Below are positions 32,571 to 44,301 of a stretch of DNA of 64,000 nucleotides, piece after piece (the stretch's first letter is position 1; every line of letters begins with the position of its first letter). Location: positions 372,001-436,000 of the forward strand of contig RSEE01000023.1 of assembly GCA_003971905.1 (NCBI GenBank). The letters run 5' to 3'. Made by a program: the position numbers and the translations under genes. Source of the stretch: Moniliella sp. 'wahieum' (taxonomy: Eukaryota; Basidiomycota; Moniliellomycetes; Moniliellales; Moniliellaceae). Under the pieces are notes generated by a model, which saw nothing but the letters and a program-made list of their open reading frames with translations, did no database searches and was not told the DNA's origin.

Positions 32571-33916
32571 ATGGGTGCCGAGCTGCTGGCCGCTGTACCT
32601 CTCTTGGTCCTCGTCCAGCTCCTTATTGTGAGCACCGTGGCTGCTGTACTTGATGCCGTTCGCACCGTGCTGGACGGCCCGGCTGAGGGCAAACCAGACC
32701 AATTCGAAGAGTGGACCCGCTTGCTTAAGCGCTCGCCTCTCTGCACGGTCCTCCCACATCCCTCGCGCCTCCGTTCCTTGCTGGTCGGCCGCTATGGAAC
32801 CGACCACGCATCTTCCCTCAGCAACGTGCTGTCCCCCTGTTGGGCTCCGTCTGCCGGGGCCCCCCGCGGCGCCGGCCGAGTCGTCCCCGACCTGTCCCAT
32901 CTGCCCGTCGAGATCCAGCTGGAGATCTTGGGGTACGTGGCTAGCCCCCTTGTGGCCGCCAGGCCAGCAAGGTCCTCTGTCTCTCGCGCGGACACAAGCA
33001 ACTGTTGCAGCGGCGCGTGTACCGCTACGTGCGTCGAGTCGTGCGCGCGTGGAGCGCTTGAGGCTCACCCTCTGCTACTACAACCCCCTCTGGGCTCGTT
33101 GATCGAGTCGATCCACCTCGCCCCGTCGGTTCGTAGTCTGTCTGCGGTCCGTTGCCACCACGGCCTCCTCCCTGGCGCCAGCACGGCCGGGGATTCGGTG
33201 CGAGTCGCGCCAGGCCATGTTGGCCATGCTGTGGCGGACTGTGTGCGGGGTGGTAGCGGGTGCGAGGGACAGGGGCGATGGATGGACGAGCGGGCAGGGG
33301 TCGGCCGAGGCGGAACCTCCCTCGCTCCTCGCCCTGGCCCGGTCTTTGGAACAGATCTTACACCGCACCCCGCGGGTGCTGGCCGTGTGCATGCCTGGCG
33401 CCGAGGCGCGCGCCTTGCACTTGATTGGAGCCTGGGCCCGCCTCGCCCACTCCCGCACGTGTCTGCCGCGCGTGATGCGCACCGAATGGCCCTCGGCGCA
33501 TTCCTCCGCGGCAGGACGCATGCCACGTTGACCCAGCGCATGTTCGCCCAGCCCATCTTTCGCCACCTCCACCACCTTGATCTGGTCGTACCAGACGTGT
33601 GTGCTAGCGGCCTGCATCAGCTCCGTGCGGCTCTGCCGCATGCCAAGACGATCACGCTTCATTGGGTCGTAGAACAACAAACCGAGAGGAGATCGCGTTG
33701 GAGCACATGCGTACCGCGCTGGACCAGCTGCGGGGCCCGATGAAGCAGGCAGGCGAGGAGAAGGAGGGCACTACGTGGACCGAGTTGGATCGGATCACAG
33801 TGTTGGCGCCACCACGCCTCGCACCGGCCGTTGGCCCAGGTGCTCTCCCATGCCCGATGGGGCATTGGGTTCGAGTCTTCGCGGGTGCATGCTGCACCCT
33901 CTGTTCCTTTGGATAA
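32571..33916 (+). CDS. F-box protein
   Basis: Probable substrate adaptor of an SCF ubiquitin ligase. The F-box core LSHLPVEIQLEILGYV is near 32898-32945, with the second half (KVLCLSRGHKQLLQRRVYRY) continuing in another frame near 32970-33030. The rest has the irregular Leu-rich helices usual for fungal F-box proteins (LIESIHLAPSVRSL, SLLALARSLEQILHRTPRVL, FRHLHHLDLVVPDV, HAKTITLHWVVEQQ) and ends at the stop 33916. About 110 residues precede the F-box; they include a hydrophobic run (LLAAVPLLVLVQLLIVS) that would be odd for this family and may reflect a wrong frame. Start ATG 32571 is therefore provisional. Three or more frame changes. The target is unknown. Confidence 0.6.
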
Positions 33917-35179
33917 GAGCAAGGGGGGATGGTGCCCGTTTATGAGGGCATGAGGTTGGAGGAGCACCGGACCCACTAACCCAGTGGTGGGGGGAGCGGA
34001 TGGCCCCGGTATGGGCTTAGGGGGACACCGCCATCGATCTGTTCGTGTCATGTTTGTACTGATGAACCACTGTAACTCTATTCATACCCACCAACCCATG
34101 ACCACTCACTAGTCACTGTCGTCTCGTTGCATAGAATCGGCGGATGAGGTGGGTATAGGATGTGCTCTAACCCCCTACAAAGCCAGAGAAGCTCGGGACG
34201 AGCGACTGCCTGTCGACCCTCGGGCTGGCCTAGCCGCCTGGACCGTCTCCGGCTCATGCAGAGGTGAGGATGGGGGTTGTTCAGCAGCCTACTATCCATC
34301 CGCTTGGCTCGGACGAAGAAAGGAGAGAAATTTCCCAGCACAGCTCTCCAATTGGCTGCAACAAGGCCCAAAGCGCCTGACACATGGGGCGCTGGGATGG
34401 GCATATATACTTGCACTATGATCCGCTAGGGGATGTGCATCCACCGACAACCATCCCCGCGGGGGAGGAACGGAGCCGGACCCATCTGTGCATCAGTAAC
34501 AACTCATCGAGTCGAGACCCGTTGAGCAGCTCCATCCGACCGGCCGCGTGGCGATGGAACCCCCCATCCACCCCCCGGACTGCCTCGCAGCCGAGCCGAG
34601 CCGAAACCGAGCCCGAAGCGGGGCTGGACACTGTGTACCACAGCCTGCACCTACTTCCCTCCCCGTCCCGAAGGGATCGGAAAACCCCGAGAGGATCGCC
34701 GATGCAGCGCGAGAGACAAGCGAACGTCTCCACGCCCTTGGCTGGGAGCAGCGTCGGACTGCATGGGTGGTACGACCAAGTACTCGTCCCTGGCTGCAGC
34801 ATCCTTGTACCTCCTGCTCGGTCTGGCTACCCAACTCGAAGGAAACGAAACAGAACGAAATGAAACGAAACAGAACAGAACAGAACAGAACGGAACGGAA
34901 CGAAACGATGCATAGTAGCTCTGGTGCACGATACGAGCGTCGCAGGCCAAGAGAGACAAGGGACCTACCCGCAAGCGCTGCGGCGAGCGCGCCGACCCAG
35001 AGAAGAAAGGAGGGTAGAACAATGCATGTCACCTGTCAATAATGGCAAGGGGGAGGGGGTGAAGGAGAGAAGAGGCCGAGGGCGAGTGGGTGGGGGTGGG
35101 TGAGAGGATAGAGGGATAGAGGGGAGGGGTAGAGGAGTAGTAGAGAGGTGGAAGGAGATGGGGGGAGGGGAATAGGGGA
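33917..35179. other. Gene-free stretch between convergent genes
   Basis: About 1.25 kb with no recognised gene. It contains ACTCACTAGTCACTG near 34105, the 5-bp tandem repeat at 34841-34907, and a strongly purine-rich plus strand at 35040-35180 (GGGAGGGGG, AGAGGGATAGAGGGG). Confidence 0.6.
34841..34907. repeat. Pentanucleotide microsatellite (ACAGA/ACGAA/ACGGA)
   Basis: About 13 units of a 5-bp repeat, drifting along its length from GAAAC and ACGAA through four clean ACAGA copies to ACGGA and ACGAA. Period 5, unlike the 7-bp palindrome arrays elsewhere. Confidence 0.85.
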
Positions 35180-37119
35180 TCAAGTGATGGTCAGGACAAT
35201 CGAGTGGGTATGGTTCCTGGCCAGCGTCGTGCCACAGGCATCGATGCTGGCAAACCACTTGTCACGAAGAATGTCGTCGACAGAGCAGCGCTGCTGTGGG
35301 TCGGGGCACAGCATCCGCTTCAGTAGCGGACGGCATTCCCGCGGGCTCAGATGGCTCAGCGGGCCAGGGGAAGAGGAGGCATGGTAGGTGTGAACAAATT
35401 CCTTAAAGGTGGGGTCCGACATCTTGGCCACGCGCCACGGCAGTTCTTGGAACTGCATGCAGTACAGCACAATTGCCGCCGCCCACATATCCACCAGACG
35501 GGCATCGTACTCTTTGTGCTCAAACTGTTCCGGCGCAATGTACGGCTCGGAGCCACAGAGACCCTTGGAGTAGTGCGTCGACGTTTCCCAGCACATGCGG
35601 AACACGTCCGACACACCAAAGTCGGTGATCTTGACCCGGCCCTGCGCGTCGAGAAGGAGGTTTTCGGGCTTAATGTCACGGTGGGCGACACCCATCGAGT
35701 GGAGATAGACAATGCCATGGATCGTCTGTTTAAAGTAGCACTCCACTTCCAAGGGGGACATGCCCCCGCGCTTGATGGCTGCGTACAGGTCACCTCCGGC
35801 GCAAAACTCCATCACCTCGCACCAATGCTTGTTTTCGTCCTGCACCAGGTCCACCGTCTCGACCACATTGATGTGGTGCAGGGTGGAGGAGATGCAAAAC
35901 TCCGAGGTGAGTTTCTTGACATAGTCCTTCTCCGTCTCGTTTTTGCGCCGCTTTCGGAACTCCTTGACCGCATACAACTTCTCCGTCGAGCGGTCCCATT
36001 TGTGCGCCAGACGAACCACCGCCGTCGCACCCTTGCCAATCGCCGCCTTCTCGCACACCCCATACTTTTTCAAAAGCGACACTGCGTCCCCAGGCGCCGA
36101 AGCACCGCCTTTCTTCGAACCACCCGAAGCCGACGAGCCACGACGCGAAAGCTTGGGACGATCAACTTGTCCCGCAGCGTAGACGAGGCCGACGACTTGT
36201 TATCGGTCTCCTTGTCCTTATCTTTGCCCGACTTGCCCGTCGCGATGGACAAGGGCGCACGGACACCAGCACTGCGCGCCTTGTCGCGTTCGCGCGCGGC
36301 GGCGGCCGCGGCGGCGGGCGCCTCGAGGTGAGCCAAGGCGAGGCAGTGAGCTTGTCGGCGCCCGCGCTGGCGGGGGGCGCAGGGCGGCGACCACTGTTGG
36401 AGCGCGAGGGGGCGGCACTGTGGGTTTGTTGCTGCGAGGCAAGCGACATGGCTTGGACCGAGCGCGTGATTTCCTCATGCGCTTGGGACGACTTGTCCAC
36501 CGACGCTCTCCCGCCGCCCATCATCCGCTTCAGCATCCCGGGCTTGCGCTCCGACGAGGCCGACTTGCCTGACGGGGTGCGCGCGACCGAGGCCGAGGAC
36601 GCGTTGGTGGAAACGGGAGAAGGAGGGGGAGGTTGCTTGGCGCGAGGAGGCGGGGCCGACGCAGGCGCGGGGCCGAGCCGGGCGGGGGGCTGGGGAAGAA
36701 GGCGCTGGTAGAGCTGGGCGGGGTGGAGGAGAGCGACGTGGGGCGGCTGCGTCGTCGGCATGCGCGTGCTGGCTTGCCTGCCGCGCAGATGGGCAGGGTT
36801 GACGGAGCGGAGGGGCGTCGGGCGCAGGGCGGCGAGCTGGGCAGCGGTCAGGTGGGCCGGCATGGGGCCGTGCGGGCTGGCCTCGCGACGGAGCGCGAGG
36901 GGATCGGCGCCGGCGGGGGCGGCGTGGGTGGGCACGGGGCAGGGTCGGAGCTTTGCATGCCGGCGAGGCGGTGGCGGGGGAGGGAGCCGAGGCCGTGGCC
37001 GGGGGTGGGGCTGGGGGGGCGCGAGGAGAGGGAGCCTTCGGTCTCGCTGTCGCTCAGCAGGGCGGCGGCCTTCGAGTCGCGCTCCCAGCCGGGGGGGCGG
37101 GCAGGCGGGAGGGGGGCAT
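35180..37119 (-). CDS. Hal4/Sat4-type Ser/Thr protein kinase
   Basis: Member of the fungal NPR/HAL5 kinase group; yeast Hal4 and Hal5 stabilise plasma-membrane nutrient and potassium transporters and confer salt tolerance. The C-terminal 295 residues are a complete kinase: Gly loop GKGATAVV, VAIK-type lysine [16 protein letters not shown] near 35675, DFGVSDVF, GSEPYIAPEQF (activation segment end), and DMWAAAIVL. The N-terminal half is a long Ser/Pro/Ala-rich disordered region (DSETEGSLSSRPPSP near 37050; GKSASSERKPGMLKRMMGGG near 36550). ATG 37119 is the most upstream start that leads into this region; ATG 36863 (MPAHLTAAQL) is an alternative. Frame changes lie near 37110, 36870, 36330 and 36130, mostly in G/C runs. 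Kinase frame 35180-36130 is intact. Confidence 0.9.
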
Positions 37120-37862
37120 GGCGGGCGGGCGGGGGGGGGGCAGAGAGGCGGAGAGGGGAGGGAAGAGCGGAGGGAAGGGACGAGCGGGGAGAGACAGCAA
37201 GGACACAGGCAGCAGCCGCACGAAGAGCAGCAGGGCGCTAGAGGATGCGCACAGCGCCCATCGCCTTCCGACGGCGGCGAGAAAGGCAGTGGGGGTGAGG
37301 TGGGTGGGTGGGTGGTGGCTGCGGGGGGAGGCGGCTGGGCTGCCGTGCGTCTGGGGCCCACCAGCGGCACCACCGCTGAGCCACCGCAGCCACCGGTGAT
37401 CCAACCAGCACCCGCGCCGCAGCCAGCCGCCCACACTGGCCCCCTGCCGCGCTCCGCTGGCTTCGGCCTCCCACCGACGGCTGCCTCATCCTCACCCATG
37501 GGTGCATCACGCGCCGTCTTGAAACTTGCATCTGGCGTCGGCGCATCGGCTGAGTACTGGCATCCATCCATCCATCGACCAGCTGCCGCCTGCCGCTTAC
37601 AGGCGCGTGACAAACGACACACCCACCCACACTCGCCGCCTGCCGCCTGCCCCTGCCCCCAGCACCACCCAGGGTCACGTGCTCTCATCCATCCCATCCC
37701 ATCCCATCCCATCCCATCCCATCTCGTGTCCCAACCACAGGCTACCCAATTCGCATCCTCAGCAGCACCCTGCCCCCCATTCTGTCTCGCAATGCATGCA
37801 TCTCGCCTGGACGGCTGCGTCTTCGTCGGCCCAGCCAGCCAGCCGTTGCATCCTCTCCCGGC
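37120..37862. other. Gene-free stretch between kinase and uL2 genes
   Basis: 740 bases holding the kinase promoter and the uL2 3' flank. Sequence is extremely C-rich on the minus strand near 37130-37200 (long Pro/Ser-like frames that I do not accept as coding). A CCCAT microsatellite lies at 37685-37723. Confidence 0.55.
37685..37723. repeat. (CCCAT)n microsatellite
   Basis: About seven tandem copies of CCCAT, preceded by CTCATCCAT, in the 3' flank of the uL2 gene. Shorter CCAT runs lie near 37565 and, elsewhere, 23738. Confidence 0.9.
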
Positions 37863-38621
37863 TTAGTCGCCCTTCTTGAGCGTGCCGCGGATCAGACCCG
37901 TGCGGCGGGCAGCGATCAGACCAGCCTTCTGACCAGCCGGGGCCCAGCGGGAGATGGTCGACGCGTGACCAATGTGCTGGTGGTTACCACCACCGCGGGT
38001 GGTCGACGGGGTTCATGGCCACACCACGAGTACGCGGCCACGAGTTGCGCTTGACGCGGTACTTGTGGAACGCACGGCCGGCCTTGAGCAGCGGCTTGTC
38101 AATGCGGCCACCGCCGGCCACAATGCCCACCGTCGCGCGCGACGCCGACGACACAATCTTCTTGGCGCCCGAGGGCAGACGGATACGCGACGTCTTGCCG
38201 TCGGCGTCGTGGCCAATCAGGGTGGCGTAGTTGCCCGAAGCACGGGCAAGCGTGCCGCGGTCACCAGCCTTCTCCTCCACATTGCACACAATCGTACCCT
38301 CGGGAAGAGCCGACAGGGGCAGCACATTGCCCACGGGAGCGCGGCGCGCTTGCCGCAGTAGACAAACTGACCGGTGGACATGCCCTCGGTGGCGATAAAG
38401 TGCTCGGTGCGCAGCTTGTAGCGGTACGGGTCGCGGAAGGTGACCTTGGCCAACGAGCGCGCCGCGGCCGGCATCGTGCACAATCTCGCGCACACACACC
38501 GCGAATGTACCCGTTGCGCTCGGCAAAGTCGACCGTGCGCAGCTTGGCTGGCGCAGTGCGGTGCGACGAGTGCGACTTGAAGATGCCCCGACTTGCGCTG
38601 CGAACGAATGACACGACCCAT
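37863..38621 (-). CDS. RPL2: 60S ribosomal protein uL2 (yeast Rpl2)
   Basis: Essential large-subunit protein at the peptidyl-transferase centre. ATG 38621 gives [12 protein letters not shown], and the stop at 37863 follows GTLKKGD. Family segments in order: [121 protein letters not shown], and [13 protein letters not shown]. Span is 759 bases, against about 765 expected for 254 residues, so no intron is needed. At least four frame changes are present; one, near 38005, falls inside the catalytic-centre loop, where two bases appear to be missing between DHP and GGGNHQH. Such breaks cannot be tolerated in this gene and point to sequence error. Confidence 0.95.
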
Positions 38622-40886
38622 GGTTGCTGCGGCAGAGAGACCTCGGAGGTGGTGACAGAAGCCGGCCGCAACGCACGCTGGACCACATTGGCAAGCGGGC
38701 CCGGCCGGGCGCGGGGGAGGACAACCCAGCGACAGACTGGCCCCGTGCCCCAATTCACCCATCACCCTGACTTGCCTTGGGCACCAGCCCAGTCAGCCGG
38801 GGCGCAATGCCCACTTGGATCCTAGGGTTGGAGGCAAGGCGCGGCAGAAGGACAGTGAGGGGAGCAGGCGCAATTATTGGCTGGTGCATCTGTTGTTCAG
38901 TGCAGCCGACCGAGCCTAGTAGGGTTGGTCCTCGCCTCGTCTCGGCTGGCTGGGTTCGACTGGGGCTTGAACAAAGGCGAAAGCACCCCCCCCCCAGCCC
39001 AGCCCCCAGCTGGCGCCCGCTCGTCACCATCACCCAAGCCAGGCTGGCACGTCAATTCCGCGTCACGCGTCACGTCGGGTATGCCTTGTGCCAAATCTGT
39101 CTTCTGTCCCATAGTGCGTGCCGGGTCGCTGTGAGTAAGACCACGGACGCTGAGTCCTGTGTGAGTCCTACAGAGTACGCAATTGAGCTCAGCCAGTGAG
39201 CCTCAGTACTGTGCATTGAGCACCGAGCGTACCATGCGCGGTGGTGGTCTCATGGTTGCGCGCGCCAAGGCGGGGCGGTGATGCCGTTGATGCGTTGAGG
39301 GAAGAAGGGGAGGGTGAGGAAGAACACAAGAACCCGAGGTAGCCCCCGCGATGCCAGTGATGGTGGTGCTGATGACGGCAAGCGGTACGCGTTGAGCGGA
39401 CGGCCGCAGTGGCCCTCGTGCTAGACCTACGGAGAGCGGGGTGCTGTTCAAAGCGGTCGAGGCGCTTGGTTGACAAGCCGCTGGCTCCTCGCGCTTCTTG
39501 CAGCTTGATGGCGTACAGCAATGTACTTAAAGTACTCGTGCAATGCAACGGGTCAAGGGCCAGCGGCACAACCCACTGGGACGTGGAGCTTGAAGCTGGA
39601 ACGGTTGATGGCCGTGGACCGGGCCGTAGACCGCTGGTGTTTGTACGATGAAAAGTTAATGAAGCTTGAAGCTGCACTTGAAGTACGCGTGAAGCTCAAA
39701 CAGACAACACAAGGACAGTTCCCGGCGACCGCACCGCACCATTGCACCATGCCCGGCGCTGGGTGCACCCTGCCTGCCGCACAGCAGACTGCAGCCGGTA
39801 CTGGTGGTGCCAAGACGGTCGGCCGTCCGCCTTCTCATCTGGACGAAAGATACAGAGCGAATTGCCCCAAGCGGAGGCGCTGCATGTTGCACGCCCGATG
39901 CTGCGTCATGTCGGTAGCCAAACCGAGGCGCTCGGGTCTGTATGGAAACAAACGAGCACCACGAGCACCAAGACGAAGAGGTTGCGCATGGGGAGCGCGT
40001 CACCGATCACTCGCTGACCGCCCATCTGACTATCTCACGTCGTGGCACATCTCTCATCCCAGGCAGGCCGCGGCGCGTTCCGCGTCCCGAGCGACGGATC
40101 CCAGGCGACCCCACGCCCATGTGTGCGCACCCGAAACGTACATGACGATGCGCAGCAAGCTCGTGACTTCGGGACCGCCGCCCCCCTGCCACACCCGTTC
40201 ACCTTGACCGCCCCAAACAGCACCGCGCACGTACGATGGACGGCGGGTGAACGTGGAACGTGGAACTCAACGTGCCTCAACGTTAAGATTCGAGGTCTCC
40301 AAACCCCTTGCCTCCGTCCCGCCCCCGCCCAGCCCCATGGAACGCGCGTCACCCGCCGTTCCTACGCGGCGTCCGCGCTGGTGAATGCGACATGGGCCGC
40401 GCTCCGCGCTCCGAGGCAAGGTGCAGCTGTTCCAGCCCAGACGCTGGCACGATGAAAAATAGGGCCCGGTACGTGGAGCAAGGTGCATGATGCGGGGACG
40501 CGGGGACGCGGGATGGGCTACAAAGCTGGTTGTTGGAGACAGACGTGGGTGTGTACATAGTCCTGTTCTGCCAAGGACGTCTGCAATACAAGTAAAGTAC
40601 AGACTGGTATGTGGAGGAAGGAGGGGACAGGGGGGGGGGGGAGGGGGGCAGCAACGAGAGGGGCACAAGCGGGAACAAAAGGGGCAAACATGAACAAAGG
40701 CGACAGAAAGGGGGAGGGGGCCCAGCAGGGGATTACGAACGCAAAGCAACAGTGCACAGTGGAGCGGGGCAAAAGAAGGCAAGGCAGGCGGGCGGTCGTG
40801 CACGCGCGCAAGAACGCGAGAGGGGGAGGCGGAATCAAAGCAAACCGAGAGCAAACGTGGTATCAAAGCAAGTGGCCGCCAGACGA
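38622..40886. other. Gene-free stretch upstream of uL2
   Basis: About 2.3 kb with no recognised gene. It contains the uL2 promoter, TCACGCGTCACG near 39063, scattered GAAGCTTGAAGCTG words at 39585-39700, and a G12 run at 40630-40641 within a purine-rich region that is the 3' flank of the forkhead gene. Confidence 0.55.
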
Positions 40887-42973
40887 CTAGCTTCGGGAGG
40901 AGAACAGAGCGTCAAAGCCATACCCCAGCGGCAAAAAGTCGTCTGGGGAAGAAGCCGATTTGTCGTTTGGCCTGAGCTGGTCCGAGGGAGGCGAAAGCGG
41001 CTGGTTGGGGATCGATCCGCTGCTCGGTCCGCTACTCGCGCCCGTTTTGCCGCCGAGGGCATGTCGAGCGAGGGGAAGGAGGCGGCCCAACCCTCGTCGT
41101 TCGAAGGAGGGAACACATCGTTCACACCCAGCGAACGCAACAGCGCATCCGCCTGGCTCTCACTCGGCATCTCCGATGGCGTCGACGCCGCTGCCGAAGT
41201 AAGGGATAAAGGATCCGACGGCGCCGACGCAGACACGGACGAGTCCCGCGCCGAAGGAGCGGACGAAGCTGGACTGTCGCCTGTCGCAGCAGGAGGCGAG
41301 ACGTGCGTTTGCGTTTGGGTCCAAGACGGCTCGGATACCGCGGGCGGTAACAAGGCTCCCAACGACAACTCGTCCAACCCCAACCCCAACCCTTGGCTCG
41401 GGGTCATACTGCCCGAGCCGGGGTACGGGGAGGAAATGCCATCGGCATGCATCTGGGCCAGAGCAAGGGGGTTGAACCGCATGTCTGCTAGGTGGGGCGG
41501 AAGCGGGTACGACCCCACTCCGGCCGGGGTAGAAAGACCACTGGCGTTCTGCGAGCCTGGCATAGGTCGGGGCGCAACGGGTTGTTCGGGCTGGAGCGCC
41601 GTCATTCTCATTGGTCCCAATGAGGCGGGGAGCGGCGGGCGAGGGTGGGCGATCCGGTTCGGCTCGAGGGGCGAGAAGGATGGGTGGAGCGGTCGCCTCC
41701 GACTTGGTGGCCAGAAGGGTTGTGAGCTCGGCTGCCTTCTTTGCGATGGCCGAGCGCACTGGACGAACGCGATGGATGCGCCGAGTGATGGGCGTGGCCA
41801 ACGTGCAGCGAGGGCTGCAACACACCTTGTTGTTTGTGAGCAGTGGACAGTCGGCCAGAACGATAGAGCTCTTGTGCTTCTTCGCTCAAGGTCCACCACG
41901 AGCCTTTGCCCGCGGCGGAAGCTGGCCTGGGGACCTTGACAAACAAGTTGCTCTTGATCGACAAGGTGGACTTGATGCGGTTCTTGACGCGGGCCTAGAA
42001 AGCAGACGGAAGAAGGGGCAGGGTTGCAGGTTAGTACATGGTCACACGAATATTCAAGAAAACGGCACACAAGACGTGAAGCGCGTGCTGAACCTACCTC
42101 CCAGTCCTTGCCATTGGCCCACTCGTGGATCTCGGGGAACTTTTGGCACATGCCATGGAACAGATCCTGGATTACCAGGCGGTGTTGTGGCGATTCAGCA
42201 ATGGTGGCGCAGATCATGTCGGACCAGATCAATCGTTTGCCGTTGACGTAGAAGGGGGAATTCCGGGGGCCGTGGCCATGGGCGGCATGGGACCCGGCTG
42301 CGCCCTGGGCTGGATTGGGACCATGGCCGTTTGCCTGAGCCGCGCCGGGTGGCAGGGCGGAGGGATTTATGGGTGAAAAGGCAAAGGAGGGATCAAACGA
42401 GCCCAGGCCGATGCCGGGGGTGGAGTAGCCCGTGTGGGCCAGATTGCGCGCGCCGGGGCCACCTGGGCTGCTGGCCCCGGAGCCTGGGGCAGAGATGCCA
42501 CTGGGGGTGGCACTGGACGAGGGCGGGAACTGGCGGGCAGCAAAGGGCATGCCGCCGGCGGCAGCAAAGCGGGCGAGCTGGTCGTTGAGGTAGGCCAGGG
42601 ACGCATTGGTGGTGGCGGTGGCCGCGAGGTTGGGTGCGGGGTGGAGGAGGTGGGCGGGGGGTGCCTGGGGCGGGGCGGGGGCGCCCGGCGGGAGGCGGGC
42701 TGGTTGGGGCCAGGCATGGGGACAAAGAAGTTGGGGTGGCCGGGGAAGGGCGGGAGGCCGGGGGCGGCGGCGGGGCGGGGGCCGAGGTGGAGGCGGCGGA
42801 GGCGGTGGGCGGCGGCGCAAAGGGGAGGAAGGCGTTGGGCGGCGGCGGCATGGCGGGCATGGCCGACGCGGCGGGCGGGGGCGCGGGGGCGGGCGCGGGG
42901 GCGGCGCGGGGGCGGGTGCAGCGGCGGTGAGCCAGGGCGGGGGCATGGGCGCTAGCGGCTGCGGGGGGTTCAT
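40887..42973 (-). CDS. Forkhead (winged-helix) transcription factor, divergent
   Basis: Nuclear DNA-binding protein with one forkhead domain. ATG 42973 (MNPPQPLAPMPPPW) opens a Pro/Ala-rich region of about 250 residues. The forkhead domain is near 42245-41900: KRLIWSDMICATIAESPQHR (helix 1), LVIQDLFHGMCQKFPEIHEW (helix 2), then, across an intron at 41995-42097 (GTAGG...TCTAG), ARVKNRIKSTLSIKSNLFVK and VPRPASAAGKGSWWTL (wing). These positions match forkhead landmarks (W, LS, FVKVPR, GKGSWW). The recognition helix reads KNRIKSTLS where canonical proteins have NSIRHNLS, so the DNA-contacting His and Asn are absent. The tail is Ser/Pro-rich, with KRARV near 41040, ending ALFSSRS at 40887. Several frame changes follow the domain. 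Confidence 0.8.
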
Positions 42974-44301
42974 AGCGGGGCAGATCGACAGGCGGGCGGA
43001 ACGGGCGGAAGACGGCGGCGGCGGTGTGGTGGGAGAGACGAGGTGTGGATGGCTGCTGCTTGGCCGACCAGCGGGGCGGAGGGAGAGATGAGGTCGCTGG
43101 GGACCGATGACGCGCTGAGCGCTGATGGATGGCTGATGCACGGCACAGCACATCGCCCATCGCTGATCGCTGCCGATGACGCCGCAGCCCGCCTTCCAAG
43201 TGTGCTGACCTCAGCGCAGCGCTCTGGTGGGCGCACGCGTCACGCGCAGCACAGCACTGTGCGCGGGCCAGCACCGAACCACCTAAATCCCGCCACTTGG
43301 CTGCAGCTGCACCCCGCCTGCTGCGGGCCCTGGCCGCCTCCCGCAGCCGCGTGCAGCCGCATGCCAGCCAGGGGGTCAGCAGCAGACAGCCGCAGACAGC
43401 TCAGCCGCTGGGGCGCTTGGACGTATGTGGGCGTTGCCCACGGCTGGTTCCGCCTCCCGTACTTCGGAACGCAGACTGAGTACGCTCCGACGTTTAGGCC
43501 TGACCCTCAGGCGAACGTCCAGTGCCCGTCCAGCCATCGCTCAGCCACTTGTCCCAGCGCCTCGTCTCCTCTGCTTTTGCCGCCCACGCACCTTCGACCA
43601 GCGCATTCGTTCGCTAGGTATTCAGACGCTTGGCGCTTACCAGCCAAGCGCCTCCCGTGAGGCCTGAGGATTACCCGGAATGAGATCATTCGAGATGCGT
43701 CAGATGCGTCAGACATCAGTGCATCACATCCAAGGCTCTCAGATCTCTCGGATCTCTCAGATCTCAGGCGGAGGAGGGGCAGCAAGGGGCAGCTGCCTGG
43801 ACGATGGCGTACCGGTTATTAGCGGTTACCGTTACCTGTAGTGCAGTCAGGTCAATGATCGATGATCGTCGATCGATGTTGGATGCTGTTCGATGAACGT
43901 CTGAATGTGAGCTCTCCGAGATCTGAGCCGCTCTGTTCCAGCCTGCCCGCTTTGCCAGTAACTAGTTACTAGTTACTAGTTACGCTTACGAGTTACTTGT
44001 TACTAGTTACCAGCTGCGCCAGTCACTCTAGTCACTCTAGTCACTAGCAGCAGCCACTAGGGGGACTAATCTTACTAGGGTAGTGTAGCAGTGGAGTATT
44101 CGCATTTGTACATTTCATATTTTGCCTTTGAAATGTGAAGGTCGAAGCTTGATACATGATGCATGATAGCCTGAGGGATAGCCGCCCGTTCATTCCGCGC
44201 ATCTGCCCCGCAGCCTTCCGTCCAGCTTTTGCAAAATCCCGCCCATAAATGGAGGACTAGGGCCTGCTCGGCGTGGGGGGTTCACCACCGAAGTGCCCAT
44301 C
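42974..44301. other. Gene-free stretch between divergent forkhead and SET genes
   Basis: About 1.3 kb containing both promoters. No gene recognised. It carries AGATCTCTCGGATCTCTC words at 43738-43765, GATCGATGATCGTCGATCG near 43857, and the ACTAGT array at 43956-44047. Confidence 0.6.
43956..44047. repeat. ACTAGTT / ACTAGTC heptamer arrays
   Basis: Three tandem ACTAGTT units (43959-43982), a degenerate stretch (ACGAGTTACTTGTTACTAGTT), then ACTCTAGTC repeated and CACTAGC. Core ACTAGT with T spacer in the first half and C spacer in the second. Confidence 0.85.

Noticed and set aside
33840-33900. Possible second tRNA (GGGTTCGAGTCTTCGC)
   Set aside because: The T-loop word is present, but the T stem does not pair and no acceptor or anticodon arm can be built.
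35351-36331. Plus-strand frame of 326 residues over the kinase domain
   Set aside because: Shadow of an intact, conserved kinase frame.
36760-37866. Long plus-strand frame (368 residues) opposite the Hal4-like kinase
   Set aside because: Extreme Gly/Arg/Ala composition. It mirrors the Pro/Ser/Ala-rich N-terminal coding region on the other strand; long open complements are expected in GC-rich DNA.
40611-41939. Plus-strand frame of 442 residues opposite the forkhead gene
   Set aside because: No domain; it is the complement of the Ser/Pro-rich forkhead tail and its purine-rich 3' flank.
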